Source: Bacteroidia bacterium
GTDB taxonomy: Bacteria > Bacteroidota > Bacteroidia > J057
Length of the DNA stretch: 64,000 nucleotides
NCBI GenBank assembly: GCA_030430575.1
Contig: JAUIKF010000010.1
Location: forward strand, 62,001-126,000
Reading direction: 5' to 3'
Of the stretch, positions 34,844-42,553 are shown in pieces. Numbering within the stretch: position 1 is the first letter of the stretch; each line of letters starts with the position of its first letter. The notes beneath the pieces were generated by a model, which was not told the origin of the DNA, searched no databases, and saw nothing but the letters and a program-made list of their open reading frames with translations. The position numbers and the translations under genes are program-made.

Positions 34844-35628
34844 AAGTATTTAAGCAAGAAGAAGATGGAAATGATATGACTGCGTTTTTTATAAATGTCT
34901 ATCACATGGTGAGAATATCCTTGTCCAAGTTTTTGGTCGTGGGTGGTGCCGTGAATTTGATCCATCTGATAATGAGGAATATCAGCTTTGACCCGCTCTG
35001 TATCTAATTTAAAAATGCTTGTATCGAGTTGATGCATAATGTCCTGAATCAAATAATACACCTCGCTTTCCCGCACATTTACCAGTTCCAACTCTACTGA
35101 ATTCCCATTATAATATTCATGCTCTACCAATTGGTGCTTATTGTTTAATGGAAACAGCTTTAAGGTATGCCCTTCATCTCCAGGTCTTGAATAGCTGCTT
35201 CCACACCCCGTTTTCCCAATCACCTGTATGGCATATTCCGTCAAAATACGAGGGTGAAACCCATAGTAGTCAATATACCCATCACTGGTAGCCCCGATTG
35301 TATACAATTTGGAAGAAGGAAATTGACTAAGAAATGCATCAAAAACATATCCAGTCTCCCCCAAAGCGGCAATTTGTACCCAATGCCCCCTAAATCCTTC
35401 AATGGTATCAGGGTAAGGATCATTCGCATAAGTCTCTACGATGGCTACCTTTGTCTGACTAGGCAAAACGGAGAGCTTTTTACTGGAAGTGGAAGGCCCA
35501 CTTCTCATGGTCAACCCACTAAAGGAGACGACATATAAGGAGTCTCCAGGCTGATAATTTATCGCTTTTACTACAGAAAAATTTAGCCCCAACACAACAA
35601 CGAGCATCAATGCTTTGAAAGGTTTCAT
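34840..35628 (-). CDS. Secreted bacterial SH3-like domain protein
   Basis: 262 aa with signal peptide (KALMLVVVLGLNFSVVKA). An SH3b domain occupies ~30-110: DSLYVVSFSGLTMRSGPSTS, SVLPSQTKVAIVE and WVQIAALGETGYVFDAFLS. The remaining ~150 residues have no recognised domain. The final residues read FFLLKYF and the TAG stop lies inside the terminal inverted repeat of the foldback element, so the original C-terminus may have been changed. Function unknown; SH3b domains often bind cell-wall material. Confidence 0.8.
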   Translation of the reverse strand: MKPFKALMLVVVLGLNFSVVKAINYQPGDSLYVVSFSGLTMRSGPSTSSKKLSVLPSQTKVAIVETYANDPYPDTIEGFRGHWVQIAALGETGYVFDAFLSQFPSSKLYTIGATSDGYIDYYGFHPRILTEYAIQVIGKTGCGSSYSRPGDEGHTLKLFPLNNKHQLVEHEYYNGNSVELELVNVRESEVYYLIQDIMHQLDTSIFKLDTERVKADIPHYQMDQIHGTTHDQKLGQGYSHHVIDIYKKRSHIISIFFLLKYF

Positions 35629-35781
35629 GGCGTTTGATTGATTAAATAATTGATGAAAAGAATTTTGCCCGGTGGAAGAATACTTAGCAAAATGGACGAA
35701 TAGCCCCTATTTTTGGGGGATGTTTGAGTATTCGATGGCTTATGGGGGGTATTGGTCAGGTAAAAAAATTATATTCGCCCT

Positions 35782-36984
35782 ATGAATCTATTTAAACTCA
35801 GTTGGAGCAATTTGAAAGCAGAGAAGCTCTCCACATTTTTGAGCCTCATGCTGCTCACCTTGGGCGTAGGCATCATTTCTATGCTGCTTTTATTGAATGC
35901 CCAATTAGATGAAAATTTCAAGCGAAATATCAAGAATATTGATATGGTGGTGGGCGCCAAAGGTAGCCCGCTGCAGCTCATCCTTTCTGCCGTCTATCAT
36001 ATAGACAACCCCACGGGCAATATCTCCCTGAAGGAAGCGGAAACCCTCGCCAAGCATCCGCTTATCAAGAAAACCATCCCCCTCGCCTACGGCGACAATT
36101 ATAAAGGCTACCGCATTTTGGGAACGGACACTTCCTATGTGTCTCACTATCAGGCGAGTGTGGCCGAAGGCAGACTGTGGGGAAAGACGCTTGAAGCAAC
36201 GGTAGGGGCTGTAGCAGCGGAGCGGCTCGACCTAAAGATCGGCGATACCTTCTTTGGGGCGCATGGGCTCAATGCGGATAGTGAAGACATTCACGATGAC
36301 AAGGCCTATACCGTAGTCGGTATCTTGGCGCGAAGCAATACCGTCCTGGATCAACTGATCTTGACCGAGGTGAGCAGCCTCTGGGCGGTGCATGAGAAGG
36401 AAGAAGACCCTAACGCGCCTGCGGATACCACCGAGGCCGATGAAGAAATAACAGCGATGCTGGTCAAGTTTCGTAGCCCCATGGGCATGGTGATGCTTCC
36501 ACGTATCGTGAACCAAGAGACCAATATGCAAGCGGCGATGCCTGCTTTTGAAGTGAATCGTCTCTATGATTTGATGGGCACAGGCCGTGTACTGTTGGAG
36601 GCTGTAGCCATTGCCATCATCATCATTTCAGGCATCAGCGTTTTTATTTCCCTTTTCAATTCCCTCAAAAAACGAAAATATGAACTCGCCCTGATGCGAA
36701 CGATGGGTGCTTCTGGCGGTACCCTTTTTGGCCTCATCATCCTTGAAGGCCTGATTCTGGCCTTTATTGGGGCAATATTGGGATTAGTGGTCAGCCGTAT
36801 CGGCATGTGGATTCTCTCTGGTATCCTCGAAGCCAATTATCACTACCAGTTTGATGCCTTTGTCTTTTTGCCGCTGGAAGGGGCACTGTTTGGAGCGGCA
36901 TTGCTGCTAGGGTTCTTGGCGGCGGTGATACCCGCCATACGAGCCCTTGGGACGGATATTCACGAGACATTAGCCGGAGGGTAG
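35782..36984 (+). CDS. FtsX/MacB-type ABC transporter permease
   Basis: 400 aa. One N-terminal transmembrane helix (FLSLMLLTLGVGIISMLLLL) is followed by a periplasmic MacB_PCD-like domain (~45-260; VVGAKGSPLQLILSAVYHID). Three C-terminal helices form the FtsX domain (AIAIIIISGISVFISLF, LIILEGLILAFIGAILGLVV, GAALLLGFLAAVIPAIRALG). It acts with a LolD/MacB-type ATPase, but no such gene is adjacent in this window. Three Cys-x-Phe-Cys-Gly proteins follow on the same strand. Similar permease plus small-protein sets are linked to metal or lipoprotein handling in other bacteria; that link is inference here. Confidence 0.88.
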   Translation: MNLFKLSWSNLKAEKLSTFLSLMLLTLGVGIISMLLLLNAQLDENFKRNIKNIDMVVGAKGSPLQLILSAVYHIDNPTGNISLKEAETLAKHPLIKKTIPLAYGDNYKGYRILGTDTSYVSHYQASVAEGRLWGKTLEATVGAVAAERLDLKIGDTFFGAHGLNADSEDIHDDKAYTVVGILARSNTVLDQLILTEVSSLWAVHEKEEDPNAPADTTEADEEITAMLVKFRSPMGMVMLPRIVNQETNMQAAMPAFEVNRLYDLMGTGRVLLEAVAIAIIIISGISVFISLFNSLKKRKYELALMRTMGASGGTLFGLIILEGLILAFIGAILGLVVSRIGMWILSGILEANYHYQFDAFVFLPLEGALFGAALLLGFLAAVIPAIRALGTDIHETLAGG

Positions 36985-37280
36985 GGGAAAGTTCTAGGTT
37001 CTAGGTTCTAGGTTCGGGGTTCTAAGTTAAAAAGCGACATAGAACACAGTGTTTATTCAAGATTGAATTGTCGGGTTAAGTAAAAATATAAAACAAGGAA
37101 CAAGGAAGTCAAAAGTATTTCGCTGGTTAAGTTTTCTCAATTGACTCTTTCCTTTTCCCTTTTTTATTTCTTGTTAATTATTTTTTCTTATCTGTGTTTG
37201 GAGATAAAACAGGGCTATCATCCCTATATTTCAAACTTGAAAGAACACTAGAACATAAAACCTAGAACCCTCCTAAAACA
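36985..37280. repeat. Nested element: GTTCTAGG shell around AGTAAAAATA/AACAAGGAA shell
   Basis: Outer arms: GTTCTAGGTTCTAGGTTC (~36991-37010) and ACATAAAACCTAGAACCC (~37254-37271). Inner arms: AAGTAAAAATATAAAACAAG (~37078) and TTTCTTGTTAATTATTTTTT (~37166-37185). The inner arms match those at 21.07 and 53.04 kb, where the outer GTTCTAGG shell is absent. Confidence 0.85.
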
Positions 37281-37336
37281 TGCAGCCTCCTTGCTCGTTC
37301 CATCATTAACATGATAGATCCCTATTGCCCAAAGCT

Positions 37337-37756
37337 ATGAGATACCTTGCAATAATTGCTTGCTTGTTCATGCTGCCACTTATGGCAGTATCCCAGACGC
37401 CTATCACCTGGAAGACCCTTTCGCAGCTTGAGTTGATCCCCAAGCGGGGCGGGCAATATGAAAAACCTCGCTTCAGTGATGCCCTCAAGGCACTTGATGG
37501 ACAGCAAGTTACGATCACGGGTTATATGCTACCGTTGACAGTGGACCGCGATGAGTATATCTTATCGATGCGGCCGTATACGGACTGCTATTTTTGTGGG
37601 GGAGGAGGAATAGAAACGGTGATGGAACTGAAATTGCAAGAGAAAGGGCAGAAGTTTAAGCTCGACGACCAACTGACATTTACTGGAATCCTCCGTCTCA
37701 ATAGCAAACCTTATGAGTTGATCTTTTTCTTAGAAAATGCGGTGGTAGTTGATTGA
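37337..37756 (+). CDS. Exported Cys-x-Phe-Cys-Gly protein, copy 1
   Basis: 139 aa from ATG (a TTG four codons upstream is less likely). Signal peptide YLAIIACLFMLPLMAVSQ. The body has GQQVTITGYMLPLTVDRDEY, then YTDCYFCGGGGIETVMEL with the Cys pair, LTFTGILRLNSKPYELIFFL and a final VVD. This is an OB-fold-like family of Bacteroidota, remotely like DUF3299. The two cysteines suggest metal binding or redox chemistry in the periplasm. It is first of three tandem related genes after the FtsX-type permease. Confidence 0.8.
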   Translation: MRYLAIIACLFMLPLMAVSQTPITWKTLSQLELIPKRGGQYEKPRFSDALKALDGQQVTITGYMLPLTVDRDEYILSMRPYTDCYFCGGGGIETVMELKLQEKGQKFKLDDQLTFTGILRLNSKPYELIFFLENAVVVD

Positions 37757-37887
37757 GGAAATGAACCATATAAGGCATAGAAGGACATATAAGAATTTGA
37801 GAATGTAGGGTAATGCCTTAACTTTGAACCCTAGAACGGATTACCTCTTTGAACTTCTTAGATTGAACCCTTGAACGAATTGAACTC
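37757..37887. repeat. CATATAAGG words followed by TTGAACG words
   Basis: GAACCATATAAGGCATAGAA (37763-37782) and ACATATAAG, then GAACCCTAGAACGGATTACC and GAACCCTTGAACGAATTGAA up to the next start. No inverted partner is obvious for either. The word array runs into the coding region at 37888. Confidence 0.65.
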
Positions 37888-38316
37888 TTGAACTTCTTTC
37901 CCCTTTTTCTTGGTCTATTTTTCCTTAGCCTGAGCAGTCAAGCCCAGCAGGTGATCGGTTGGCCTTTATTGGCAGGGGTGGAATATGTGTATTCTTACAA
38001 AGGAGATTTGAATCAATGGGCGAGCAAAGCTACCTTTTCAGAGGATCTTCACCAGTTGGATGGGCAGCGTGTACAGCTCAAAGGATATGTGCTCTCGCTG
38101 GACTTGCATGGGGACATGCTGGTGTTGTCGGAGTATCCTTTCAGTGGATGTTTCTTTTGTGGCGGGGCAGGGCAGGAATCTGTGGTGGAGATTCAGATGA
38201 AAAAGAAAAAACGGTTCAAAAATGACGATTTAAGGACAATTGAGGGGACTTTTCGACTCAACACAAAAGAATTTGAGTTGAGCTATGTGCTCGAAGATGC
38301 AGAAGTGGTAGACTAA
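37888..38316 (+). CDS. Exported Cys-x-Phe-Cys-Gly protein, copy 2 (TTG start within repeat)
   Basis: 142 aa. No ATG is available: an in-frame TGA lies at 37864-37866 and the only reasonable start is TTG at 37888, inside the TTGAAC repeat words. From there a good signal peptide follows (FPLFLGLFFLSLSSQAQ). The body parallels copy 1: GQRVQLKGYVLSLDLHGDML, FSGCFFCGGAGQESVVEI and IEGTFRLNTKEFELSYVLED with a final VVD. The gene lies 131 bp after copy 1 and 14 bp before copy 3. Confidence 0.75.
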   Translation: MNFFPLFLGLFFLSLSSQAQQVIGWPLLAGVEYVYSYKGDLNQWASKATFSEDLHQLDGQRVQLKGYVLSLDLHGDMLVLSEYPFSGCFFCGGAGQESVVEIQMKKKKRFKNDDLRTIEGTFRLNTKEFELSYVLEDAEVVD

Positions 38317-38330
38317 TGAAATGTTGAATT

Positions 38331-38942
38331 ATGAAATCTTTAAAATATATAATCCCAGTAATCCTCGGCATGGTGCTGTTGAGCGTATTGCTTTCTCGTT
38401 GCGATCCCAAGCGGACCAACGCAGATGCATCATCTGATGAGCCAGTAGCTGCTGCAGACACCGTCACTATGCCTACCCATTCTGTGGGAAATCCCGTAAC
38501 GCCTGACTCCAGCGTAGCCTATACGCGCAATCCCCAGTCAACCCCTTCAGTTGATGGCTATATCGATATCTCGTGGATAGATCTCGCGGATGTGACCTTC
38601 GAGGATAAGTATTATGAAGAAATCAAGCAGTACTTGATGTTCCCCAAGTTTGGAGAGCGTGTCAGTAGGCTTAGGGACCAAAAGGTCGTCTTGCCTGGCT
38701 ATGTAATCCCAGCAGATGTAGAAAATGGCATTTTTGTGTTATCAGCCTTCACGCTGAGTTCCTGCTTCTTTTGCGGTGCCGCAGGGCCGGAGTCCGTTGT
38801 CCAGCTCAACCTGGCCGAAGGCCAGCGGGAGTTCCGCACCGACGAGTGGGTCACCTTCAAAGGCACACTCCGCCTCAATAGCGATGATATCGATCAACTC
38901 AATTATATCTTGGATGATGGAGAAGAGGTGCCGGTGAATTGA
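38331..38942 (+). CDS. Membrane-anchored Cys-x-Phe-Cys-Gly protein, copy 3
   Basis: 203 aa. N-terminal hydrophobic segment YIIPVILGMVLLSVLL followed by SRCD (an imperfect lipobox or simple anchor), then an Asp/Thr/Ser-rich linker to ~75. The domain ~80-200 is the family form: FPKFGERVSRLRDQKVVLPG, YVIPADVENGIFVLSAFTLS, SCFFCGAAGPESVVQL, VTFKGTLRLNSDDIDQLNYI. It differs from copies 1 and 2 in having the long linker and an anchor. It is translationally close to copy 2 (14-bp gap). Confidence 0.8.
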   Translation: MKSLKYIIPVILGMVLLSVLLSRCDPKRTNADASSDEPVAAADTVTMPTHSVGNPVTPDSSVAYTRNPQSTPSVDGYIDISWIDLADVTFEDKYYEEIKQYLMFPKFGERVSRLRDQKVVLPGYVIPADVENGIFVLSAFTLSSCFFCGAAGPESVVQLNLAEGQREFRTDEWVTFKGTLRLNSDDIDQLNYILDDGEEVPVN

Positions 38943-38976
38943 GGAAGATATTATTAATTGATTTATTATTGATTAA
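38943..38976. repeat. AATCAATAAT word
   Basis: ATTAATTGATTTATTATTGA followed by TTAATTCC lies between the copy 3 stop and the small convergent gene. It supplies the final Asn-Gln and TAA of that gene. The same word occurs at 2.7, 11.6 and 42.5 kb. Confidence 0.65.
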
Positions 38977-39175
38977 TTCCTAAAGGCATTCCATAAGGAC
39001 CTTGTACTGTTTCAATGATGGTTCCTCGGGAGCATAAAAACCCATCACATTCAATGGTATTTTCTTTATTAGAACTATCTAATAAATATACCCAAATGGA
39101 ATTCTCATCCCCTTCTATGATGATAGTCTTATTATGATCATAGCTGAATTCGGAGATAAAGATTTCTTCTTTCAT
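38966..39175 (-). CDS. Small protein of unknown function, possibly truncated
   Basis: 69 aa from the ATG giving MKEEIFISEFSYDHNKTIII; a GTG 16 codons upstream is also open. It contains ENSIWVYLLDSSNKENTIEC and DGFLCSRGTIIE, which looks like a compact beta-rich domain. The stop codon lies in an AATCAATAAT repeat, so the C-terminus may be lost. I do not recognise the family. It is AT-rich compared with its neighbours. Confidence 0.45.
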   Translation of the reverse strand: MKEEIFISEFSYDHNKTIIIEGDENSIWVYLLDSSNKENTIECDGFLCSRGTIIETVQGPYGMPLGINQ

Positions 39176-39298
39176 TTGCTCGGGATGGAAAGTGGAAAAT
39201 TTAGACTCGATTTTTCCCTCCACAAATTAGCTTAAACATCTCGAAAAACCTGATAAAAGGCTAAAAGTAGCCTTCAAAAACTATTTTTTAATATTTCC

Positions 39299-39330
39299 GT
39301 TGCATGTATTAACCAAATGGTTTAACTTTG
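39299..39330 (+). promoter_or_regulatory. tetR promoter with overlapping operator
   Basis: TAACTTTG at 39323-39330 matches the Bacteroidota -7 consensus exactly; GTTG at 39299-39302, 20 bp upstream, is a fair -33. The near-palindrome TTAACCAAATGGTTTAA (39309-39325) overlaps the -7 element. The ATG is 8 bp after the -7 element, so the transcript may be leaderless. A second copy of the operator lies at 39965-39980. Confidence 0.7.
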
Positions 39331-39338
39331 TAGTCAAT

Positions 39339-39947
39339 ATGCGGAAAGACAAAAAAGAATTGATCCTAGATATTGCCCGAAAGCACTTCCTTCAAAAGGG
39401 ATATTCAGCTACACGGACACAGGAAATCGCAGATGAGGCAGGGATCAATAAGGCCATGTTGCATTATTATTTTACCTCTAAAGAGAAGCTTTACCAAGAG
39501 ATCATCAGTCGGACACTCAGAAATGTGATTCCCAAGTTTGCGGGGGCGATAGGGGCAGACTTAGCATTTTGGGAGCGGGTGGAAAAAATCGTGGATACCT
39601 ATATCACAACCATCATCGAGAATCCCGACATTCCCATCTTCATCATGTATGAGCTTTCTCAGAAACAAGAACACCTGATCATTGAATTGAAAAAGCAGTC
39701 TTTTAAATTTCAGGCCATCCAGTCTTTCATCCAGCAAATGCAAGCGGAAATGCAGGCAGGCCGTATTCGTCAAATTGCTCCCCCTCACTTGGTCTTTAAT
39801 ATCCTCGGGATGACAGTTTTCCCCTTTATGGCTAAGCCGATTTTCAGTACCATTTTTGGTGCTTCGGACGAAACGTTTATAGCGCTGATGAAAGAACGCA
39901 AACAAGTGATCATGGACTTTCTCAAACACGCATTACAGGTCGATTAG
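39339..39947 (+). CDS. TetR/AcrR-family transcriptional regulator
   Basis: 202 aa from the ATG giving MRKDKKELILDIARKHFLQK; a TTG 13 codons upstream overlaps the operator and is unlikely. The N-terminal helix-turn-helix is typical: GYSATRTQEIADEAGINKAM, then LHYYFTSKEKLYQEI (~20-60). The C-terminal ligand-binding domain is divergent. It is expected to repress itself and the efflux genes that follow, because the same operator precedes both it and the TolC-like gene. Spacing to the TolC gene is 38 bp. Confidence 0.92.
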   Translation: MRKDKKELILDIARKHFLQKGYSATRTQEIADEAGINKAMLHYYFTSKEKLYQEIISRTLRNVIPKFAGAIGADLAFWERVEKIVDTYITTIIENPDIPIFIMYELSQKQEHLIIELKKQSFKFQAIQSFIQQMQAEMQAGRIRQIAPPHLVFNILGMTVFPFMAKPIFSTIFGASDETFIALMKERKQVIMDFLKHALQVD

Positions 39948-39964
39948 TTTTTTTTGCCCTGACT

Positions 39965-39980
39965 TTAACCAAATAGTTAA
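39965..39980 (+). promoter_or_regulatory. Second TetR operator before the efflux genes
   Basis: TTAACCAAATAGTTAA is a near-palindrome differing at one half-site base from the operator core at 39309-39325. It ends 5 bp before the ATG of the TolC-like gene. TTTG at 39953-39956 with TAGTTAAA 17 bp later is a possible weak promoter overlapped by it. Confidence 0.75.
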
Positions 39981-39985
39981 ATAAA

Positions 39986-41275
39986 ATGGTTAGCATTAAA
40001 CACATTACCACGTTCATTCTTCTCCTGGGGAGTATCTTCGCCTATGGGCAAAACGCCCTCAGTGAGCTTTCCCTTGATCGGGCGTATGAACTGTTGGAAG
40101 GCAGGTACCCCGCCTTAAAAGACGGTGAGATCCTTACGGACATTCACCAAAAGACCCAGCTCAAACTGGATAAAGACCGCCTGCCAGCCGTCTTCCTCAA
40201 AGCCGATGGGCGCCTTCAGTCCCAAAGTGTACAACTCGATGTGCCAGACGGCGCCATGCTCCCGTTTGACATCAATTTGCCCTTGTATTCCGCCAAATCC
40301 TACCTCGAAGGACAGTATATGATTTTGGATGGGGGGGTAAATAAAGCCCAAAAGCACCTGGCGGAAGTGCAGTTAAAAGCAGATTTGCAATCGATAGAAA
40401 TCAACCGATTCAGCCTTCGTGAACGAATCAATCAACTATTTGTGAACATTGTCATCCTACGGGAACAAGCCAAGCTGTTTGATATTTCATTGGCGGATCT
40501 GGCAGAGCGGAAAGCCATCGTCGAGGCAGGGGTGGAAGAAGGCGTCTTGCTGGGAAGCGAACTGAGTCGCTTGCGGGTCAAGGAATTAGAGATCCAGGCT
40601 TTACAAGACAATGTTCACTATAAGCTACAAGGCTTGGTGAATACCCTTTCACAATTGCTCGGAACCGAGTTGGTGGATAGTGTGCGGCTAGGCTTTCCGA
40701 GCTTCGCCGATCCTCGGCAGATTCAGCCCATCGAGCGGCCCGAACAGCAGTTGTTCCAGCTACAGCAAGAAGCCATCATGGCCAATGCCATGCTCATAGA
40801 CGCAGCCAAGAAGCCCAAGCTGAGCGCGTTTGCGCAAGGCGGTGTCGGCTACCCCAATCCGCTCAATTTTCTCGAAAATGCAACGGCCCCTTATGGGGTG
40901 GTGGGGCTTCAGTTCAATTGGCGAATCACGGATTGGAAAAGAAGCCATCTCGACAAAGAGATGCTGGCCCTCAATGCCCAGCGCTTACAAAATGCCCGTG
41001 AAACCTTTGAATTTAACCTCAATACCCGTGAAGCATCCTATCTGGCGGAGGTGACGCGCTTGCAGAAGCAGCTGATCCGAGATCAAGAAATTGTGGAATT
41101 ACAAGGAGCAATCTTGACGCAGCTCGCAGACCAGCTCGACGGAGGCGTCATTACTTCATCTGACTATGTGACACAAGTCAATGCAGAGCTCAGCGCACGT
41201 CAGAATCGACTGATTCACGAGACGGAATTGCTGAAGCTGCAATTGGAATTTTGGAATGAAAGAGGCGGCAAATGA
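39986..41275 (+). CDS. TolC-family outer-membrane efflux protein
   Basis: 429 aa. Signal peptide (TTFILLLGSIFAYGQ). Two long helical halves with typical phrases: LSLDRAYELLEGRYPALKDG at the start, LREQAKLFDISLADLAERKA, LGSELSRLRVKELEIQAL, then VGLQFNWRITDWKR (the second beta segment) and GVITSSDYVTQVNAELSARQ. It forms the outer-membrane channel of a tripartite exporter with the downstream adaptor and ABC-2 components. It is under the same TetR operator as the regulator. A 279-bp repeat-filled gap separates it from the adaptor. Confidence 0.93.
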   Translation: MVSIKHITTFILLLGSIFAYGQNALSELSLDRAYELLEGRYPALKDGEILTDIHQKTQLKLDKDRLPAVFLKADGRLQSQSVQLDVPDGAMLPFDINLPLYSAKSYLEGQYMILDGGVNKAQKHLAEVQLKADLQSIEINRFSLRERINQLFVNIVILREQAKLFDISLADLAERKAIVEAGVEEGVLLGSELSRLRVKELEIQALQDNVHYKLQGLVNTLSQLLGTELVDSVRLGFPSFADPRQIQPIERPEQQLFQLQQEAIMANAMLIDAAKKPKLSAFAQGGVGYPNPLNFLENATAPYGVVGLQFNWRITDWKRSHLDKEMLALNAQRLQNARETFEFNLNTREASYLAEVTRLQKQLIRDQEIVELQGAILTQLADQLDGGVITSSDYVTQVNAELSARQNRLIHETELLKLQLEFWNERGGK

Positions 41276-41290
41276 GGTTAGTGAACCCCC

Positions 41291-41334
41291 GCCAAAGCCT
41301 TCAGCTTTGGCGCCCCCTCAAGAGGGGGCTTTGG
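41291..41334 (+). terminator. Tandem hairpins after the TolC-like gene
   Basis: GCCAAAGC (41291) pairs with GCTTTGGC (41304-41311), and GCCCCCTC (41311) pairs with GAGGGGGC (41322-41329). They could attenuate transcription inside the efflux operon. Confidence 0.6.
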
Positions 41335-41410
41335 GAAATGACAAAGTCATTCCGGCTAGCGAAAGGGGGTAAACAGAATAAGTTTAAGAGCATTAGTGAA
41401 TGTGTCAAGT

Positions 41411-41511
41411 AAGTGCGGCTGGGGTGAAGCGAGCGTGGGCGGATGGAATGCAGGGATGGGCTTGGTTGGCTCGCTTCGATTTTTTGGTTACTTTTTTCTA
41501 AAAAAAGTAAC
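41411..41511. repeat. AAGTGCGGCTGGGG element, copy A (~100 bp)
   Basis: Begins AAGTGCGGCTGGGGTGAA and ends in the hairpin GTTACTTTTTT-CT-AAAAAAAGTAAC. Nearly identical to copy B at 44360-44510 except for a ~49-bp segment present only in B. Both copies lie in gaps of the efflux operon. Confidence 0.9.
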
Positions 41512-41554
41512 AGAACAAAATGGTATAAAAAAGAAGCATTTAACATAAACTCAC

Positions 41555-42454
41555 ATGTATAAATACGCAATATTCCTCCTCCCCCTCTTCCTCCTCTCTT
41601 GCCAAGACCAAGAGGCAGGATCAGATGCCTATGGCAACTTCGAGGCGACGGCCACGACCATCAGTGCAGAAGCCAATGGGCGACTGCTGTTTTTGAAGGT
41701 AGCAGAAGGCCAACGTTTGGCCGCAGGCGAATTGATCGCCCTAGTCGATACGACGCAGCTGCATTTACAACGCCAGCAATTGCAGGCGACGATGGGTACT
41801 CTGCCCAAGAAGCTCCGCAACACCCTCGCTGATATTGAGGTCCTCAACAATCAGAAAAGCAACTTGATCCGAGAGCGAGACCGTGTCGAACGCTTGGTGG
41901 AGAAAAAGGCCGCTACGACCCAGCAGTTGGACGATCTGAATGGAAAGATCGATGTGGTGGATAGACAAATCGAAGCGATTCGTTCGCAGACTCAGACTGG
42001 CAATCGGGCTATCCTGGCTGAGAAAGAGCCGCTGTTGGCGCAGATGGCTGTGATCAATGACCGCATCAAGCGGTCCTATGTCAAAAACCCTGTCGACGGG
42101 ACCGTCTTGACCAAACTGGCTGAAGCGCATGAGATGGTGGGCATGGGCGCGCCTTTGTACCGCATCGGGCAATTGGACACGATGACGCTTCGCTTCTATG
42201 TAGATGCGGTGCAGCTTCAGGCACTGAAGATGGGACAAGAGATCGAGGTATTGATTGATAATGGGAAAGAGGAATACTTGGAATTAACAGGCAAAGTGAG
42301 CTGGATCGCTGATCAGGCGGAGTTTACGCCCAAGACGATCCAGACCAAGGAGGACCGCGTCAACCTCGTGTATGCCGTGAAGGCACAGGTTGGGAATCCG
42401 GATGGACGGATCAAGATCGGCATGCCTGCGGAGGTGAATTGGGGGGAGAATTAA
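41555..42454 (+). CDS. HlyD-type periplasmic adaptor (membrane fusion) lipoprotein
   Basis: 299 aa. Lipobox LLSC (Cys16). The biotinyl-lipoyl-like part is GNFEATATTISAEANGRLLF and VAEGQRLAAGELIALVDTT; then a coiled-coil hairpin (~65-150; IEVLNNQKSNLIRERDRVER). The second lipoyl half and beta-barrel are IKRSYVKNPVDGTVLTKLAE and YRIGQLDTMTLRFYVDAVQL. It links the ABC-2 permeases with the TolC-like channel, as in the YbhG-YbhFSR type. It stands in an operon with the following four genes. Confidence 0.93.
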   Translation: MYKYAIFLLPLFLLSCQDQEAGSDAYGNFEATATTISAEANGRLLFLKVAEGQRLAAGELIALVDTTQLHLQRQQLQATMGTLPKKLRNTLADIEVLNNQKSNLIRERDRVERLVEKKAATTQQLDDLNGKIDVVDRQIEAIRSQTQTGNRAILAEKEPLLAQMAVINDRIKRSYVKNPVDGTVLTKLAEAHEMVGMGAPLYRIGQLDTMTLRFYVDAVQLQALKMGQEIEVLIDNGKEEYLELTGKVSWIADQAEFTPKTIQTKEDRVNLVYAVKAQVGNPDGRIKIGMPAEVNWGEN

Positions 42455-42552
42455 TGATTATTGATTGATTAATTATCCTTATATGCCCTTAAATGCCTTA
42501 TATGGTTCCAAATCCAATCAATAATCTATCAATAAATAATCAATAATCTCGA
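42455..42552. repeat. Nested element: AATCAATAAT shell around CATATAAGG core
   Basis: Outer left TTAATGATTATTGATTGATT (42453-42472); outer right CAATCAATAATCTATCAATA and AATCAATAATC (~42516-42549). Inside is CCTTATATGCCCTTAAATGC and CTTATATGG (42478-42507), the word of the 48.4-kb hairpin. Both families also occur separately. Confidence 0.8.
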
Positions 42553-42553
42553 C

